From positions 6,283,001 through 6,347,000 of the forward strand of contig JAPFBL010000049.1 in NCBI GenBank assembly GCA_026182355.1: a stretch of 64,000 bases of DNA. Direction: 5' to 3'. Numbering within the stretch: position 1 is the first letter of the stretch; each line of letters starts with the position of its first letter. Positions 1-10,155 of the stretch are shown in pieces. Position numbers and translations under genes: made by a program. The notes below the pieces were generated by a model. The model was not told where the DNA came from, did not search any database, and was given only the letters and a program-made list of their open reading frames with translations. Origin of the DNA: Hermatobates lingyangjiaoensis (taxonomy: Eukaryota; Arthropoda; Insecta; Hemiptera; Hermatobatidae).

Positions 1-389
1 GTTATATACGTTAGAACTGCTTATACTTTTAAACCTAACTAAAATTTTTGTATATACTGCTAATACTTTTCTAGTTGTTAGTAGAACTACTATTTCAGAT
101 AGTGGATATTTTTTTATGAAACTGATCACAAGAAATTGATAAAAGCCACAGCATTTTTTGGTAACATAGAAAGTCAATATTTGTAAAAAAAAATCAAAAT
201 AATTAATTTATGATTGTGTCTGAAAGACTGTGAAAACGATACTAATAATTAATATTAAAAGTTCTCATTCCAGAAAGATATGACGCACAGGGTTTTCCCA
301 ACAATTACAAAATGGAATTAATATAATTACAGACGATAGAAATAGTGTAAGTAATTCCATATAATTTTATGAATAGAGAATTTATTTTT
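1..389. other. AT-rich intergenic DNA, nothing recognised
   Basis: This stretch is AT-rich with stop codons in all frames. I see no coding signal, repeat end or RNA motif here. Confidence 0.5.
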
Positions 390-1135
390 ACTTTACTAGA
401 AGTAAAGTATAGTGATCGTGAAAATATTCGATCTCAAGATTTTGATGGAATTCAAGTTTTGAGATCCCCAAAGTCCTCTGTTTTTTTTCTTCTAAACTAC
501 TAATTCTAAGGTCTTGAAATGTTGGCACTATCTTCAAAATTACAAAGGCAATAACTTAATTTTTTTTTCAATCAGATATAAAAATTTTGACTTATCATTC
601 CATCTGAAATGTGTGTCAATCGATTCTTGTATGACTTGTGAGAGAAATACAAGCCAAACCGTTTGACGGAGCAAAATGAAATGATATCTAAACATAAAGA
701 ATTATGTGAGAAATGAGTGGAGATAATTTTTTTTAAAATAATAATAACCATAAGGGCGTTATAGTATATTTTCTGTTTTCAGAAAACTACTTTTTTGATC
801 TTAAACGGTTCCTTAAAAAAAACAATTAATTTTTGCCAAAAACCTGAACAAAATATTAGGAATTTACAAAAAAAATCCGTGAAATTTTAATTACCGCAAA
901 GGGGAATAAAACTATAAAAGCTGCATGTTCTTCCTGGAATAATAGATCACCTGTTCTAATTGTCGGACTTGTTTACATTTATTTGCATTGTTTACAGTGA
1001 CTTAGCAATTTTTTGAGAGTATCGACTAAAATAATATTGAAGTTCAAAGATTAAATGAAAAAATTTCAAATCACTTAATGATTTAATTTGTGATGTAAGA
1101 AGAATAAAATTTTTACATATTACAAATTAATGCCA
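390..1135 (+). repeat. HER repeat, short class
   Basis: This copy begins with a mutated form of the 19-bp self-complementary motif ACTTTACTATAAGTAAAGT, followed by the family sequence TATAGTGATCGTGAAAA. It then follows the family in order: a 'tttgag[ag]tccc' block, 'ttctcctaaac', a 'tacaagcca...gtttgacgga' block, 'gatcacctg' and 'tttacattgttta'. It ends near a degenerate 'tttttacat' segment. No protein is encoded. It matches the copies at 62.8-63.8 kb and 22.6-23.5 kb in length and lacks the 3' half present in the longer copies. The end is approximate. Confidence 0.85.
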
Positions 1136-1284
1136 ACCATTCATTCTTCTTAAATTAATCTGAATATCATTAGTTCATAGATATCGTTTTATCTATTAGT
1201 ATAAAGTTGATACATTTTTATGTTTTTGGTTAATTCTAAAATATTTCCATTCACCTTAAATTTAGTATAGATAATTTACAAAAC

Positions 1285-2000
1285 AGAAATTACAGGCGGT
1301 ACAACAGTATCTTAAACGACAAAGATTGTCTAATGTTCGACACCATCAAAGAGGCTGATGCGAGGTATGAGACTTACAGTGATAGTGGTAAAGTTTCAGA
1401 AGGAATTGGTTTTTGAATTTCTGGTGTATAAAAGTGAGAAAATGATCGAAAATAAGAAATTTTGATTGGGCTCCTGATTGATTTGATTGGGCAACACCAG
1501 GCAGAAATTTTAGTGGTTCTAAAAACTCAAAAAACTCAATAAAAACTCAGTAAAACTTAATTTAAAACTGACAGTAAAACCATTGAAAAAATAAACAATA
1601 GAGACATTCAATGCCGCTTTGCTGAGCAAATATAGTAAGAAAACAGCTTCCAATATCGAGGGGAAAATAGGCTTTGAGTGGACCGAAATCCACTTGAGGA
1701 CAGCAGGAAACGAGATGATAGACAAGTTGCTGATAGAAAGAAGGAGCTGAGGAGGACATGGTCGCCAGCTGCATGGCGGCACACATGTCCTACCTGATGA
1801 AGAAACTAGAAGCCGCGACGAAGAAAGATGAGGAATGGAGCACCAGTACGAAAAGATTAGAATCAAAGAAATACTTTCCGACTATAAAGACAAGGAAACG
1901 GCTAGATAACTTACAAATAGATTATGGACTGACTCATGTACTGACCGGAAATAGTGATTCCATATCATTCGAAGATCAATCTGCATATGTGACGGACTAA
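1285..2000 (+). pseudogene. Decayed coding relic, family not recognised
   Basis: Three frames in succession read as protein on the + strand. Around 1327-1410 the frame contains FDTIKEADARYETYSDSG before a stop. At 1595-1750 another frame runs through IGFEWTEIHLRTAGNEMIDK and ends in a stop at about 1748. From about 1737 a third frame carries on through HMSYLMKKLEAATKKDEEW to a stop at 1998-2000. Base composition is less AT-rich than the flanks, with coding-like codon choice. The frame changes at about 1592 and 1740 indicate a pseudogene rather than one working exon. I do not recognise the protein. It could be a transposon-encoded protein or a dead host or viral gene. An antisense frame of 115 codons over the same span is judged a shadow of this signal. 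Confidence 0.45.
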
Positions 2001-3423
2001 CTGACCAAACATAGAAACATTTAATCTATGTTTGTCCAAAATTCCATTCTTACCGACAAAGACTAATATTTTATTTAAATTTCATATGCTATATGCAGTT
2101 GTATGCACATAATGCCTAGTGTGATACGAAAGGTTATAAATAAACTATCCCATAACAGGGTGATGTGAGGAAAAAAACTATACTAATACATCAGTCTTTC
2201 CTATACTGTAAAAAACTAAATTTCAGTGATTCTATTTTTTTCTTGAAAGCAAAATAGTTTAAAATAACCCTGTTCTATAAAGTTGATTAGCATTTTTTTG
2301 GATAAAAATATGTACATGACTTAATTATATAACACGTACACAATAATGTCATATTTCATAATAATCTTAGAAATTGAAAGTCTTCTGTCTTTACAATTAC
2401 AATTTAATGACTGAGTAAAAACATATCACTAACAAAACAGTTAATTTTTCATTTTATATTTTCAAAATATACTATTGAAAAAACATTGGATCTTTATTTG
2501 TAGTATATTTTGAACAAGGATGATTCAATAATTATGTGAGATTTTTTAAATGCATAACATGTAACAATAAGTTATGTATTTTTAAATAATTCATATTTAA
2601 AAGTTAAATATTGTATAAACCTAAATCAATATGTTTAATTTGTATAAGAGAACAGGCGTGTAACAAACTCTTTGATTTAGAGGTCACTGAAATCAGTGAC
2701 CATCAGTGTCAGGGTACAAAACAAAAACCCATTATAATTGACACATTGTTACATAGGTCAAAGAGAAGTGTGAGAGGACAGATAGATATAATGTGTGAGT
2801 GAGAGTGGAAGAAGAGAGAGCAGGATGTGATTATAGAGAGGGAGGAGTGAATGACAGAGATGAAGAGGGAGTGAGAGTAAGAGAGAAGATTGGTATGAAA
2901 GAAGGGAGCAAGCTTAGAGGTTTAACATTGAAAGGTTAAAGGAAGTAAGCTTAGATCACGCATTCAACTAGAAAATTAAAACTCTGTTTTTTTTTTAAAA
3001 AAATATCATTACTTATAATTATCTAGCATATATTCTATTAACTAGATAATTATCTTTCTGTTTTTTTCTATCCATTTTATTAATTTCTAGATCATCTAAT
3101 AGAAACGAGTTGAAGACTTCATTAATTATTCTAAATAGATCAATTTTAAACGCATAGTAACATTGCAATATGTTGCAAATAATAATTGATAGAAGTAAAT
3201 TTCTAATTAGTGAGTAGTTGAAAGGTATCTTAAAATTCGTAGAGGAGGTAAATTGACTCATTGAATTTCTTCGCAAAATTATATAAGGCAACACAATTTA
3301 ATTATGTATTGTAAATTTAATTGTAATCGGTATTGTTTATGTATTAAAATTAAATTATTTTAGATTAGCATTATAAATTCTACCTTTTAAAAAAAAAATT
3401 ACATGAACTTTGTTTACTTTGTT
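2001..3423. other. AT-rich intergenic DNA with a GA-rich tract
   Basis: No coding or mobile-element signal was found. A purine-rich GA tract lies at about 2775-2910, and a perfect 8-bp-stem hairpin (GGTCACTG/CAGTGACC) lies at 2682-2701. The rest is AT-rich with short A/T runs. Confidence 0.5.
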
Positions 3424-3755
3424 TGATATTGATGAACCAAAAAGAAGTAAAATAACTTAAATATAATACAGATATTGTGTGTAAAATATATCATACAATG
3501 CATGTGAAAGTATATATAAAGAAAATGATGAAAAATAATATCATAGGACATGATCTTTTTCATATTACTTCCAGAAATGATTTAATTTATTTCTTCTATT
3601 GATTGGTTTAGATTAGACGATTGGTTTAGAATACAATATATTAACTTTACTATTAGTTTCACTTCATCAAAATATAGTAGTAAAGATCAATTTGATTTAA
3701 AAATATTCAAGTATTTACAATTTTGTAGTTCCCTGAATGTAATTTTCCATATTTT
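3424..3755 (+). repeat. Segment duplicated at about 17.61-18.43 kb
   Basis: This segment (GATATTGATGAACCAAAAAG onwards) is similar to 17612-17755 and, for its second part (from about 3610), to 18276-18430. In the second location the two parts are separated by about 520 bp of unshared sequence. Here it directly precedes the hairpin start of a HER copy; at 17.6 kb it directly follows a HER end. It may be part of a larger repeat unit or a local segmental duplication. Confidence 0.7.
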
Positions 3756-3761
3756 TTTTTT

Positions 3762-5382
3762 ACTTTACTATAAGTAAAGTATAGTGATCGTGAAAAAATT
3801 CGATCTCGAGATTTTGACGGAATGACATGTTTTGAGGTCCCAGAAGTCGTTTTATGACGTTTTTACGATGATGTCTGTGTGTGTGTGTTTGTGGGTGGGT
3901 GGGTGAGTGTGTTAGCATTGCTTGTTACCACGCTACGGTCCAGAATCTTTGATGGATCAAGTTGATATTTTACACAAAAATGGGCCTCATAAAGACGAAG
4001 ATCCCTATTGTTTGGGAAAAATTATGCATGACGGGAAAGTCACTTTTTTTGCCAAAAACCGTTTTTTTTAAAACATTTATTTCTCCTAAACTGATAACCC
4101 TAGAGTTTTGAAATTTTGACATTATCTTTGAGATTTTAAATGCAACAAACGAAAAATATATTCAGAATTTTAAAACAACAGGAAATATTTTTTTTTCAAT
4201 AAAATGTAAAAATTTTGACTTATAATTCAATCTCAAACCTTGTAAGAGCGATACAAGCCATACTGTTTGACGGACAAGAATGAAACTATGCCTACAAATA
4301 GAACATTCTATGGAAAATGAGTTGAGATATTTTTTTCTAAAATTACATTCGCTAAAGGGGCGTTACAGTACGATTTGTGTTATCAGAAAATGTTTTTTTG
4401 ACGCTAAACGGCTCGTTAAAAAATAATGAAAATTTGACCAAAAATGGAACAAAAAATTAGCAATTCATAAAAAAAAAATCCTGAAGTTTCAATTACGGGA
4501 AAGAGCAATAACGATATAAAAACTCTTTGTTTATCCTAGACTAAGAGATCACCTGCTATACTTGTCGAATTTTTTGTATTTTTTTACATTGTTTACATTG
4601 ACTTAGAAATTTTTTGAGCGAATCCACTGAGATAAAATTGATGTTTCTAATGGAAAAATGAAAATATATTATTGACTTATAAGAGATGTAAGAGGAATAT
4701 TATTGTGCAGGTAAATGATAACACTCATTAAAAAAAAATTCGTATGTATGTTATTTGACAAAGGGGAAGGAAAATGATCTTATTAAATTCTAAGAAGCCA
4801 TAAAATTCCCAGTTAAATAATTCTATTAAAAACCAAAAATGTAAAAGATAATTCAAAATATAATTCTTTCGTTTAGAGATTAATAAATGTAATTATCCTA
4901 CATCTTTAATTAACAAATCACCTTAAAACTACATTTTCTTCGCTGTTTAAGATGTTTTTCAGAGAAAAAAAGAGTATTTTCCTGTTTTAAATTTGAAAAT
5001 TTTACTTTAATATTCAATGTAGAAGGATGTCAAGTAAACGATGTAAAAAATCTACAAACTATTTGAACAATAGCCATGTTCACTTGTAGGATAATATTTA
5101 GTTTCAAGAAATGTTCACATTGGTTTTTCAAAAATGTTATTACTGCTGTAGTTATACTAATGAAATTATTTGCAAATAATAAATTATTTGTGATGTACAA
5201 AAATAAGCTTATAAATTGATATGTCCTTCAGTCACTATATGTACTACCTCACGAATGCAATGCTAATAATTATATCCCATTTAGATATTTATGTTATGCT
5301 TAAATGATACGTTATGTTTTATATACTCAAGAAATTTGACATTGAGTTACTTATAGTAAACTAGAGTGTAGGCCACTCCAGA
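3762..5382 (+). repeat. HER repeat, long class with internal deletion
   Basis: This copy starts with an intact ACTTTACTATAAGTAAAGT hairpin (8-bp stem, 3-nt loop). Next come the conserved 5' block (gatctcgagattttgacgg, tttgaggtcccagaagtcg), a TGTG/GGGT tract at about 3877-3912, the 'ccaaaaaccg' and 'ttctcctaaac' blocks, the 'atcacctgc' block and the 3' half (gacaaaggggaaggaaaatg). It ends in a second half-hairpin, TTACTTATAGTAAA, then GTAGGCCACTCCAGA. Compared with the copy at 15.6 kb it lacks about 400 bp in the middle. No coding capacity is visible. Confidence 0.9.
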
Positions 5383-5539
5383 TTTTTTTATATCTGAGTG
5401 TATGTGATGGGAATGTATTTAAAAGATATATGACACGCTAGTGGTCAAGTCAGATATAAAATTGTAAAATTTGTCAAATAAATAGTCATTTTTATGATAA
5501 GATTTTATAGATTTTAGGAAGAAAACAAAATAATGGTAG

Positions 5540-6290
5540 CGGTATTCTATTGATGGGCTAAGTTCATATTTCAACGAAAGTTAGGATGTACAAGTTGTGT
5601 AGGATGTACTTTGTTGTTTTGGAACAATATTGAATAATCTGAAAGTACCTTTTTAACCAAAAAACGTTTTTCAACATATTTTTTTCTCCTAAACAACTAA
5701 TTTTAGAGTGATGAAACTTTGTTATTATTATGAACATTATAATCTCATTAACAGAAAAACAGATCAGAATTTTTTAGTTACCGGAAATGTCAGTTTAGCT
5801 ATAAACTGTAAATTTCTTACCATGCGATTCATTCTGACAATTTGTGGGTGACACAAAAGAGATGGTAATAACATTATACAAAAAAATAGTTATTTTGAAA
5901 CGATAAGCTAAATATGTAATTGATATTACAGGACAGAAATTTGCATTATCGTACATTTTATGATTTCAAAAATGTTTTTTTAACATTTAACAACTTACCA
6001 TAGGAAAACGAAACTTCATCCTAAAAATCAACCAGAAAGTAGTTATCTAAAAAAAAAATTTCCATATCCCTAAAGAGAAATTAAGCTATAAAATCTGAAA
6101 ACTCAATTTGGAATAATAGAATACCTGCTGTACTTGTCAGATTTTTTTTACATTGACGTAAATTTTTTTAACAAAATCCAGTCAAGGGTAATTCACTTTT
6201 AAGGTTTTATCAAAAAAATGTTAAGGTATTTCAGACAGTTAATATCATATGTAAGAAAAACAAATTTTATTAAGTAATACGAATAAATGC
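5540..6290 (+). repeat. Old, diverged HER fragment
   Basis: Family landmarks are recognisable in order: 'gatgggctaagttcatatttc', 'aaccaaaaaacgttttt', 'ttctcctaaac', 'acctgctgtacttgtcagat', 'ttacattgac' and a final 'atgtaagaaaaacaaatttt'. The 5' hairpin is missing and divergence is clearly higher than in the other copies, so this is an older insertion of the same family. Confidence 0.6.
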
Positions 6291-6584
6291 TGCCGATACA
6301 CTACTGTGCATGATGCAAAAACAGAAATGTTCTTTTGGCTATTCTAACAACAAAGCTATGTGGATTACACTAAACTTTACTGTAAGAAAACATAATATCA
6401 AATTCGTTCGCAGTCAATTGGGTTTTTGTTTTATTTTAATTAGAATCAATTTCATGATTTCATTAGTTTTGTTGTAGCTATAAACATTTTGTTAGTTGTT
6501 AACAACTTTCTAATCGTTGAGCTAAAAGATTGAGACAGGTTCTTATTATTCGCATCCAACTGATGGTCTCAGACTCATCACAGC

Positions 6585-6863
6585 TTTCAGGTTGAGTTAT
6601 AAATCAAACTCTTTACATTTTATTGAAAAAAAAAAATGTTTCCTGTGGTTTTAAAAAACTAATGCTATTCTTCTCTTGTTGAATTTGTAGCCTCTATGAT
6701 AGTACCAACATTTCAAAACTCTAGAATTGGTACTTATAATTCTAAGCTAATGCAATCAGTTATTATGTGGTATTTACTCATTGTATAGTAAAAATCTTAT
6801 GAAATAGTCTCCACATATAGATATAGATGGTCTATATATGGATACTAATTCATTAGCTTTTCG
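6585..6863 (-). repeat. HER fragment with palindromic insertion
   Basis: The minus-strand sequence matches the internal HER region (rc of 'ctctagaattggtact' and of the 'ttttattgaaaaaa' block). It also carries, at about 6779-6862, the same palindromic insertion found in the copy at 19.3-20.2 kb (ATTGTA...GAAATAGTCTCCACATATAG...CTAATTCATTAGCTTTT). The right end of the palindrome is cut off exactly where virus-like coding sequence begins, so 6862/6863 is a recombination or insertion junction. Confidence 0.7.
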
Positions 6864-6865
6864 TT

Positions 6866-7740
6866 GCGATCAAAGATGGACAACGTCCGAAAGCGCTCCA
6901 ACTCCATGATCATCTTACGAGGTATGACGGTTTTACCTATTTCTAATACAAATCATACTAACCTCAGTGGTATTAACAATATGCATGTATTTACAACTCT
7001 TACTCTTGCTTCTTTAGAGTTTATCAAATCTATGCGGAGTGATTTTTAATACATTGTTCATTAGACTTGAACCAATTTACCAAGCTGCAAACCATCATGG
7101 TTGCATATTGTATGTGAAATAAACAGTCTGCTTGAAATAATGCATATGTTTACACTTCCACAAGTCCTGTAGAGTCAAATGTAATATTTTCAGGTCATAT
7201 TGTTTGGAGAGACTTCACCAATACATATCCGTTTACAAATATTGCTCACTATTCAGCATTCAAGACGTATAGAATATTTTCTAGTTGATTATATTCAACA
7301 TCACCTGAATCAGGTCTCATGACATGATGGCATTTAGAAAGCCACTTATTACAATAAAAGGCTAACTCATGGGGTGTTTTAAACATTCAATGAAACAATG
7401 ATCAAGGATACAAATCAATGGCAGACAACTTGTTATGCATCATCATAAACTTAATCTAAAAATCTGATCCACCAAAGAAAATAGGAGAGTACATTTGAAA
7501 TAAAGTTGCACTCTTTTAGGAACTATTGCTTATTTGTTCAGTCCATATTCGAACACTTGTTTTTCAATCTATAAAAACCTCTCATCGAGATAGGTAAATA
7601 GGTTTTGTTAGTTGATTTTCACCTGAATTTCATCATTCAGGTTTTTAATGATGTCAGGTTTTCAACAAAACTTGTTATATTTGTAGTGCAGGTGATACTG
7701 ATTTTCAGTAAAGTAATCGTCAGGCAATGGAGGGGATTGA
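6866..7740 (-). pseudogene. Decayed virus-like gene, possible Polinton-type major capsid protein
   Basis: Read on the minus strand, one main frame stays protein-like for hundreds of bases despite several in-frame stops. Separate visible pieces include PPLPDDYFTENQYHL (about 7736-7690), KPDIIKNLNDEIQVKIN (about 7660-7608), RPDSGDVEYNQLENIL (about 7310-7260) and PENITFDSTGLVEV (about 7190-7150). The NDEIQVKINQQ context resembles, from memory, a motif near the N-terminus of capsid proteins in Polinton/adintovirus-like elements of invertebrates. The gene lies directly downstream, on the same strand, of a better-supported minor-capsid relic, as expected for capsid genes of such elements. Multiple stops and at least one frame change make it non-functional. 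The family call is inference; the decayed coding signal itself is seen directly. Confidence 0.45.
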
Positions 7741-7919
7741 GCGTTTAATATTATCTTGTGTTTCCTCTTTAATTTTTGCCCAAATATCTTTAAAATCCCT
7801 CTACTTCAATTGTTAATCGTTGAAATGAATACAGGATACTAATTATTTAATTTGAATGCGTATTTTTAATCCATGCCTTGCATGTTTAATTAGAGCGATT
7901 ACTTTCTACACTTTGGTTA

Positions 7920-8515
7920 GACTTTTTTTCGGTTGATCAATAGATCAACCTTCTTTTTCAATCTTCTGAGTTGTAATGCTGTCTATTGTATTTTGTATGA
8001 ATGGTAGGAGATTATTGTCTATGGTGCTTCAGCAAGTGAATACTCACTTGCAAAATGTAGAGAATATAGTATCGTGTTTCTATATCCACCTGCAACAACA
8101 TTACAGTCAAGAATCACATTTCGCGACTTGATCACATTTACTAAGGATTTATTTATTCTAAGGAATGATGTCCAGATGTTTTGAGGTGTTTTATCCAATC
8201 TAAACAATGGTTCATTAATTCTGAATATTTGAAATCTAGGTGCAAAATAGAGTGATTTTACAATTCATAATCACATTGTTGGCTCTTAGTGTACTTTTAG
8301 ATGCTGTTTGGATAAAAATTAGTTCATGTCATAAATGTCATATCAACCATTGGAACTGATAATAACTGTAGAGCCATGTAAAATGTGCAATTTTTTATTT
8401 TGCTCTGTAATGTTTGGAATAGAATAGTATTCTAATAACGACATGAAACCCAAAGAGTAGTTGGGTTTTTCATCCAGGCATATGGAAGAGAAATCACTGC
8501 AGGCAAATATCCTAC
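7920..8515 (-). pseudogene. Decayed Polinton/adintovirus-like minor capsid (penton-type) gene
   Basis: Minus-strand coding pieces occur in order with frame changes between them. About 8513-8343 includes NYSLGFMSLLEYYSIPNI; 8328-8236 includes STLRANNVIMNCKITLF; about 8245-8019 includes VNVIKSRNVILDCNVVAGGY and ends in a stop at 8019-8021; about 8015-7940 includes NNLLPFIQNTIDSIT. The order of an NYxLGhxxLhxYxSIPNI block, an LxANN block, a hydrophobic 'VILDCNVVAGGY' block and a 'LPFIQNTIDSIT' block matches my recollection of a penton-like protein of Polinton-type elements. It is broken by at least two frameshifts and a stop. The next gene on the strand is the possible major capsid relic. Alternative: another invertebrate DNA-virus structural gene. 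Confidence 0.55.
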
Positions 8516-8775
8516 TGTTTCAACGAATAATGAATATTTTTTACGTGATTGCCATTCCAATTGATGTTTAAGAATAAATTACTACATATATAGTTTAAAA
8601 CGCTGCTTCTCACAGTTTTAAACATTTTTTTCCAGTTTTTATATTTTGAGAACTCTAAAAATGTTGGAAAGTTGACAAAACTGTCATAATAATGGACCAA
8701 ACTGTTACTTGTTACATACGATTCCTATTGGTGCTTGAATGTTTCATTTTTACAGGTTGATTACTGCACATTATT
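8512..8775 (-). pseudogene. Coding-like relic upstream of the capsid pseudogene
   Basis: A 62-codon minus-strand frame (8700-8512) starts MVHYYDSFVNFPTFLEF and ends in a stop where the next coding-like frame (the minor capsid relic) begins. Its composition is protein-like. It sits in the expected direction for another gene or the 5' part of the same one. I do not recognise it. It abuts the left arm of a 210-bp inverted repeat. Confidence 0.35.
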
Positions 8776-8778
8776 GTC

Positions 8779-8988
8779 TTCACCTAAAGCTATTGCATGC
8801 TCTGTGAGTTTATTGCACTGTTTATAATGGAGATATAGTTTTTTCTCCTTGAAAAAAGTATAAGGACTGTTTTAGCTTCATTTGTATCCAGACAATTCTC
8901 GTTTAAACATTCTTCACCAATTACAAGAGGATGGTGTATAAGCACCAAGTCAGTACCATGAAGTATTGCTCTTCATTTAATCACCAGG
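8779..8988 (+). repeat. Left arm of a 210-bp inverted repeat
   Basis: This arm (from TTCACCTAAAGCTATTGCAT) is the near-perfect reverse complement of 9210-9419; both arms are 210 bp and only a few mismatches are visible. The loop between them is 221 bp. On the minus strand the arm itself looks like decayed coding sequence (LVIGEECLNENCLDTNEAK is readable), continuous with the capsid relic. The structure is therefore an inverted duplication of part of that gene region, not a transposon terminal repeat. Confidence 0.85.
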
Positions 8989-9209
8989 CAATTTTTATAT
9001 ATTTATCTTACGTAACTGATTACTTAGTGTATATATTAGGTCATTCACAACGAATTAACATAATGGGGCGATCGTACATCTTTTAAAGTCATCCCTTAGT
9101 AGTAAAAATTTTCGTGGAAGTATACATACTACCGTTGTTTTATTCACATCCTTACACTTACTGTAAGATAAGTACTATTGATGTACTTATGGCAAATATA
9201 TCAAAATAA

Positions 9210-9419
9210 CCTGGTGATCATATGAAGAGCAATGCTTCATGGTACTGACTTTGTGCTTATACACCATGCTCTTGTAATTGGTGAAGAATGTTTAAACGAG
9301 AATTGTCTGGATACAAATGAAGCTAAAACAGTCCTGATACTTTTTTCAAGGAGAAAAAACTATATCTCCATTATGAACAGTGCAATAAACTCACAGAGCA
9401 TGCAATAGCTTTAGGTGAA
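9210..9419 (-). repeat. Right arm of the 210-bp inverted repeat
   Basis: Inverted partner of 8779-8988, beginning CCTGGTGATCATATGAAGAG and ending at GCTTTAGGTGAA. Arm lengths are identical, with no visible gap between the copies, and mismatches are sparse. The duplication is therefore younger than the decay of the surrounding genes, or the arms have been kept alike by conversion. Confidence 0.85.
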
Positions 9420-9479
9420 TAACTAAACTGGAAAATCAATGTAATACATGCTCCTCTGTCTTGTTGATGTTTAACTCAC

Positions 9480-10155
9480 ATGAAAAGGTATCTTTCAGTA
9501 AAAGGAATCAGCGGTTTCGTATCTGTGAAACCATTTCAAAAGTCTTCTTCTCTACAACTTGTGATTTTTGGGAGCCAAAAAAGCAATGGTTTGCATTAAT
9601 AAATTACTTGGTAGAATATGGAGTCTAAACCACAAATACACATTTTTGGTCCTACAAAATTAGTAAAACTGCTGTTATAAAACAAATGGCATCATATATA
9701 TTAGTTGTAAAATAAAAAAGACTCCAAAACTAATTTTAATAAACTACAGTGATAGGCATTTTTAAGGATAACAGAAGCAGTGACTACCTGCTTTAGTTCT
9801 CAGAAAAGTTGTTAAAGTCTCCCTTAAATATTTTATCAGAAATAAATAAATTTTACTTTCTAAACCATGAATAACTTTACGGGTGAAAAAATGTTCAACC
9901 ATTTAACGGAACCAAATAATAATAATTTTGACAACATGTTGGTAGATATAATGCTCCGCATCGAACATTGTACAGGGGAAAAAAATTGGGCAGAAATGAT
10001 GTCTTAGATTGGAGGGTTTATGTTATTTAGAAAGAGGTTCTTCCATAGTATTGGTGGGCCAGAAATTTCTAATAAAATTTGTAAAAATATGTTTACTCAC
10101 ATGTAGGTGCCTAGAGGAAGGAAATACAGGAACATGAGTAAGGATTCACTACAAT
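9480..10155 (+). pseudogene. Decayed coding region on the + strand, probably same virus-like element, inverted
   Basis: Beyond the right arm, coding-like text appears on the + strand, the opposite of the capsid relics. About 9490-9620 reads FSTTCDFWEPKKQWFAL in one frame. About 9866-10150 reads as one frame beginning at an ATG and containing HLTEPNNNNFDNMLVDIML and EHCTGEKNWAEMM, interrupted by two stops. The strand switch exactly at the inverted repeat suggests that an inversion or inverted duplication split one element. I cannot name these proteins. Confidence 0.4.

Noticed and set aside
1519..1866. 115-codon antisense frame, the longest in the window
   Set aside because: It is antisense to the better coding signal of the + strand relic (1595-2000) and has no family motif.
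2611..2802. 63-codon frame over the 2.6-2.8 kb hairpin
   Set aside because: No ATG-led frame of useful length, runs into a GA-rich low-complexity tract, no motif.
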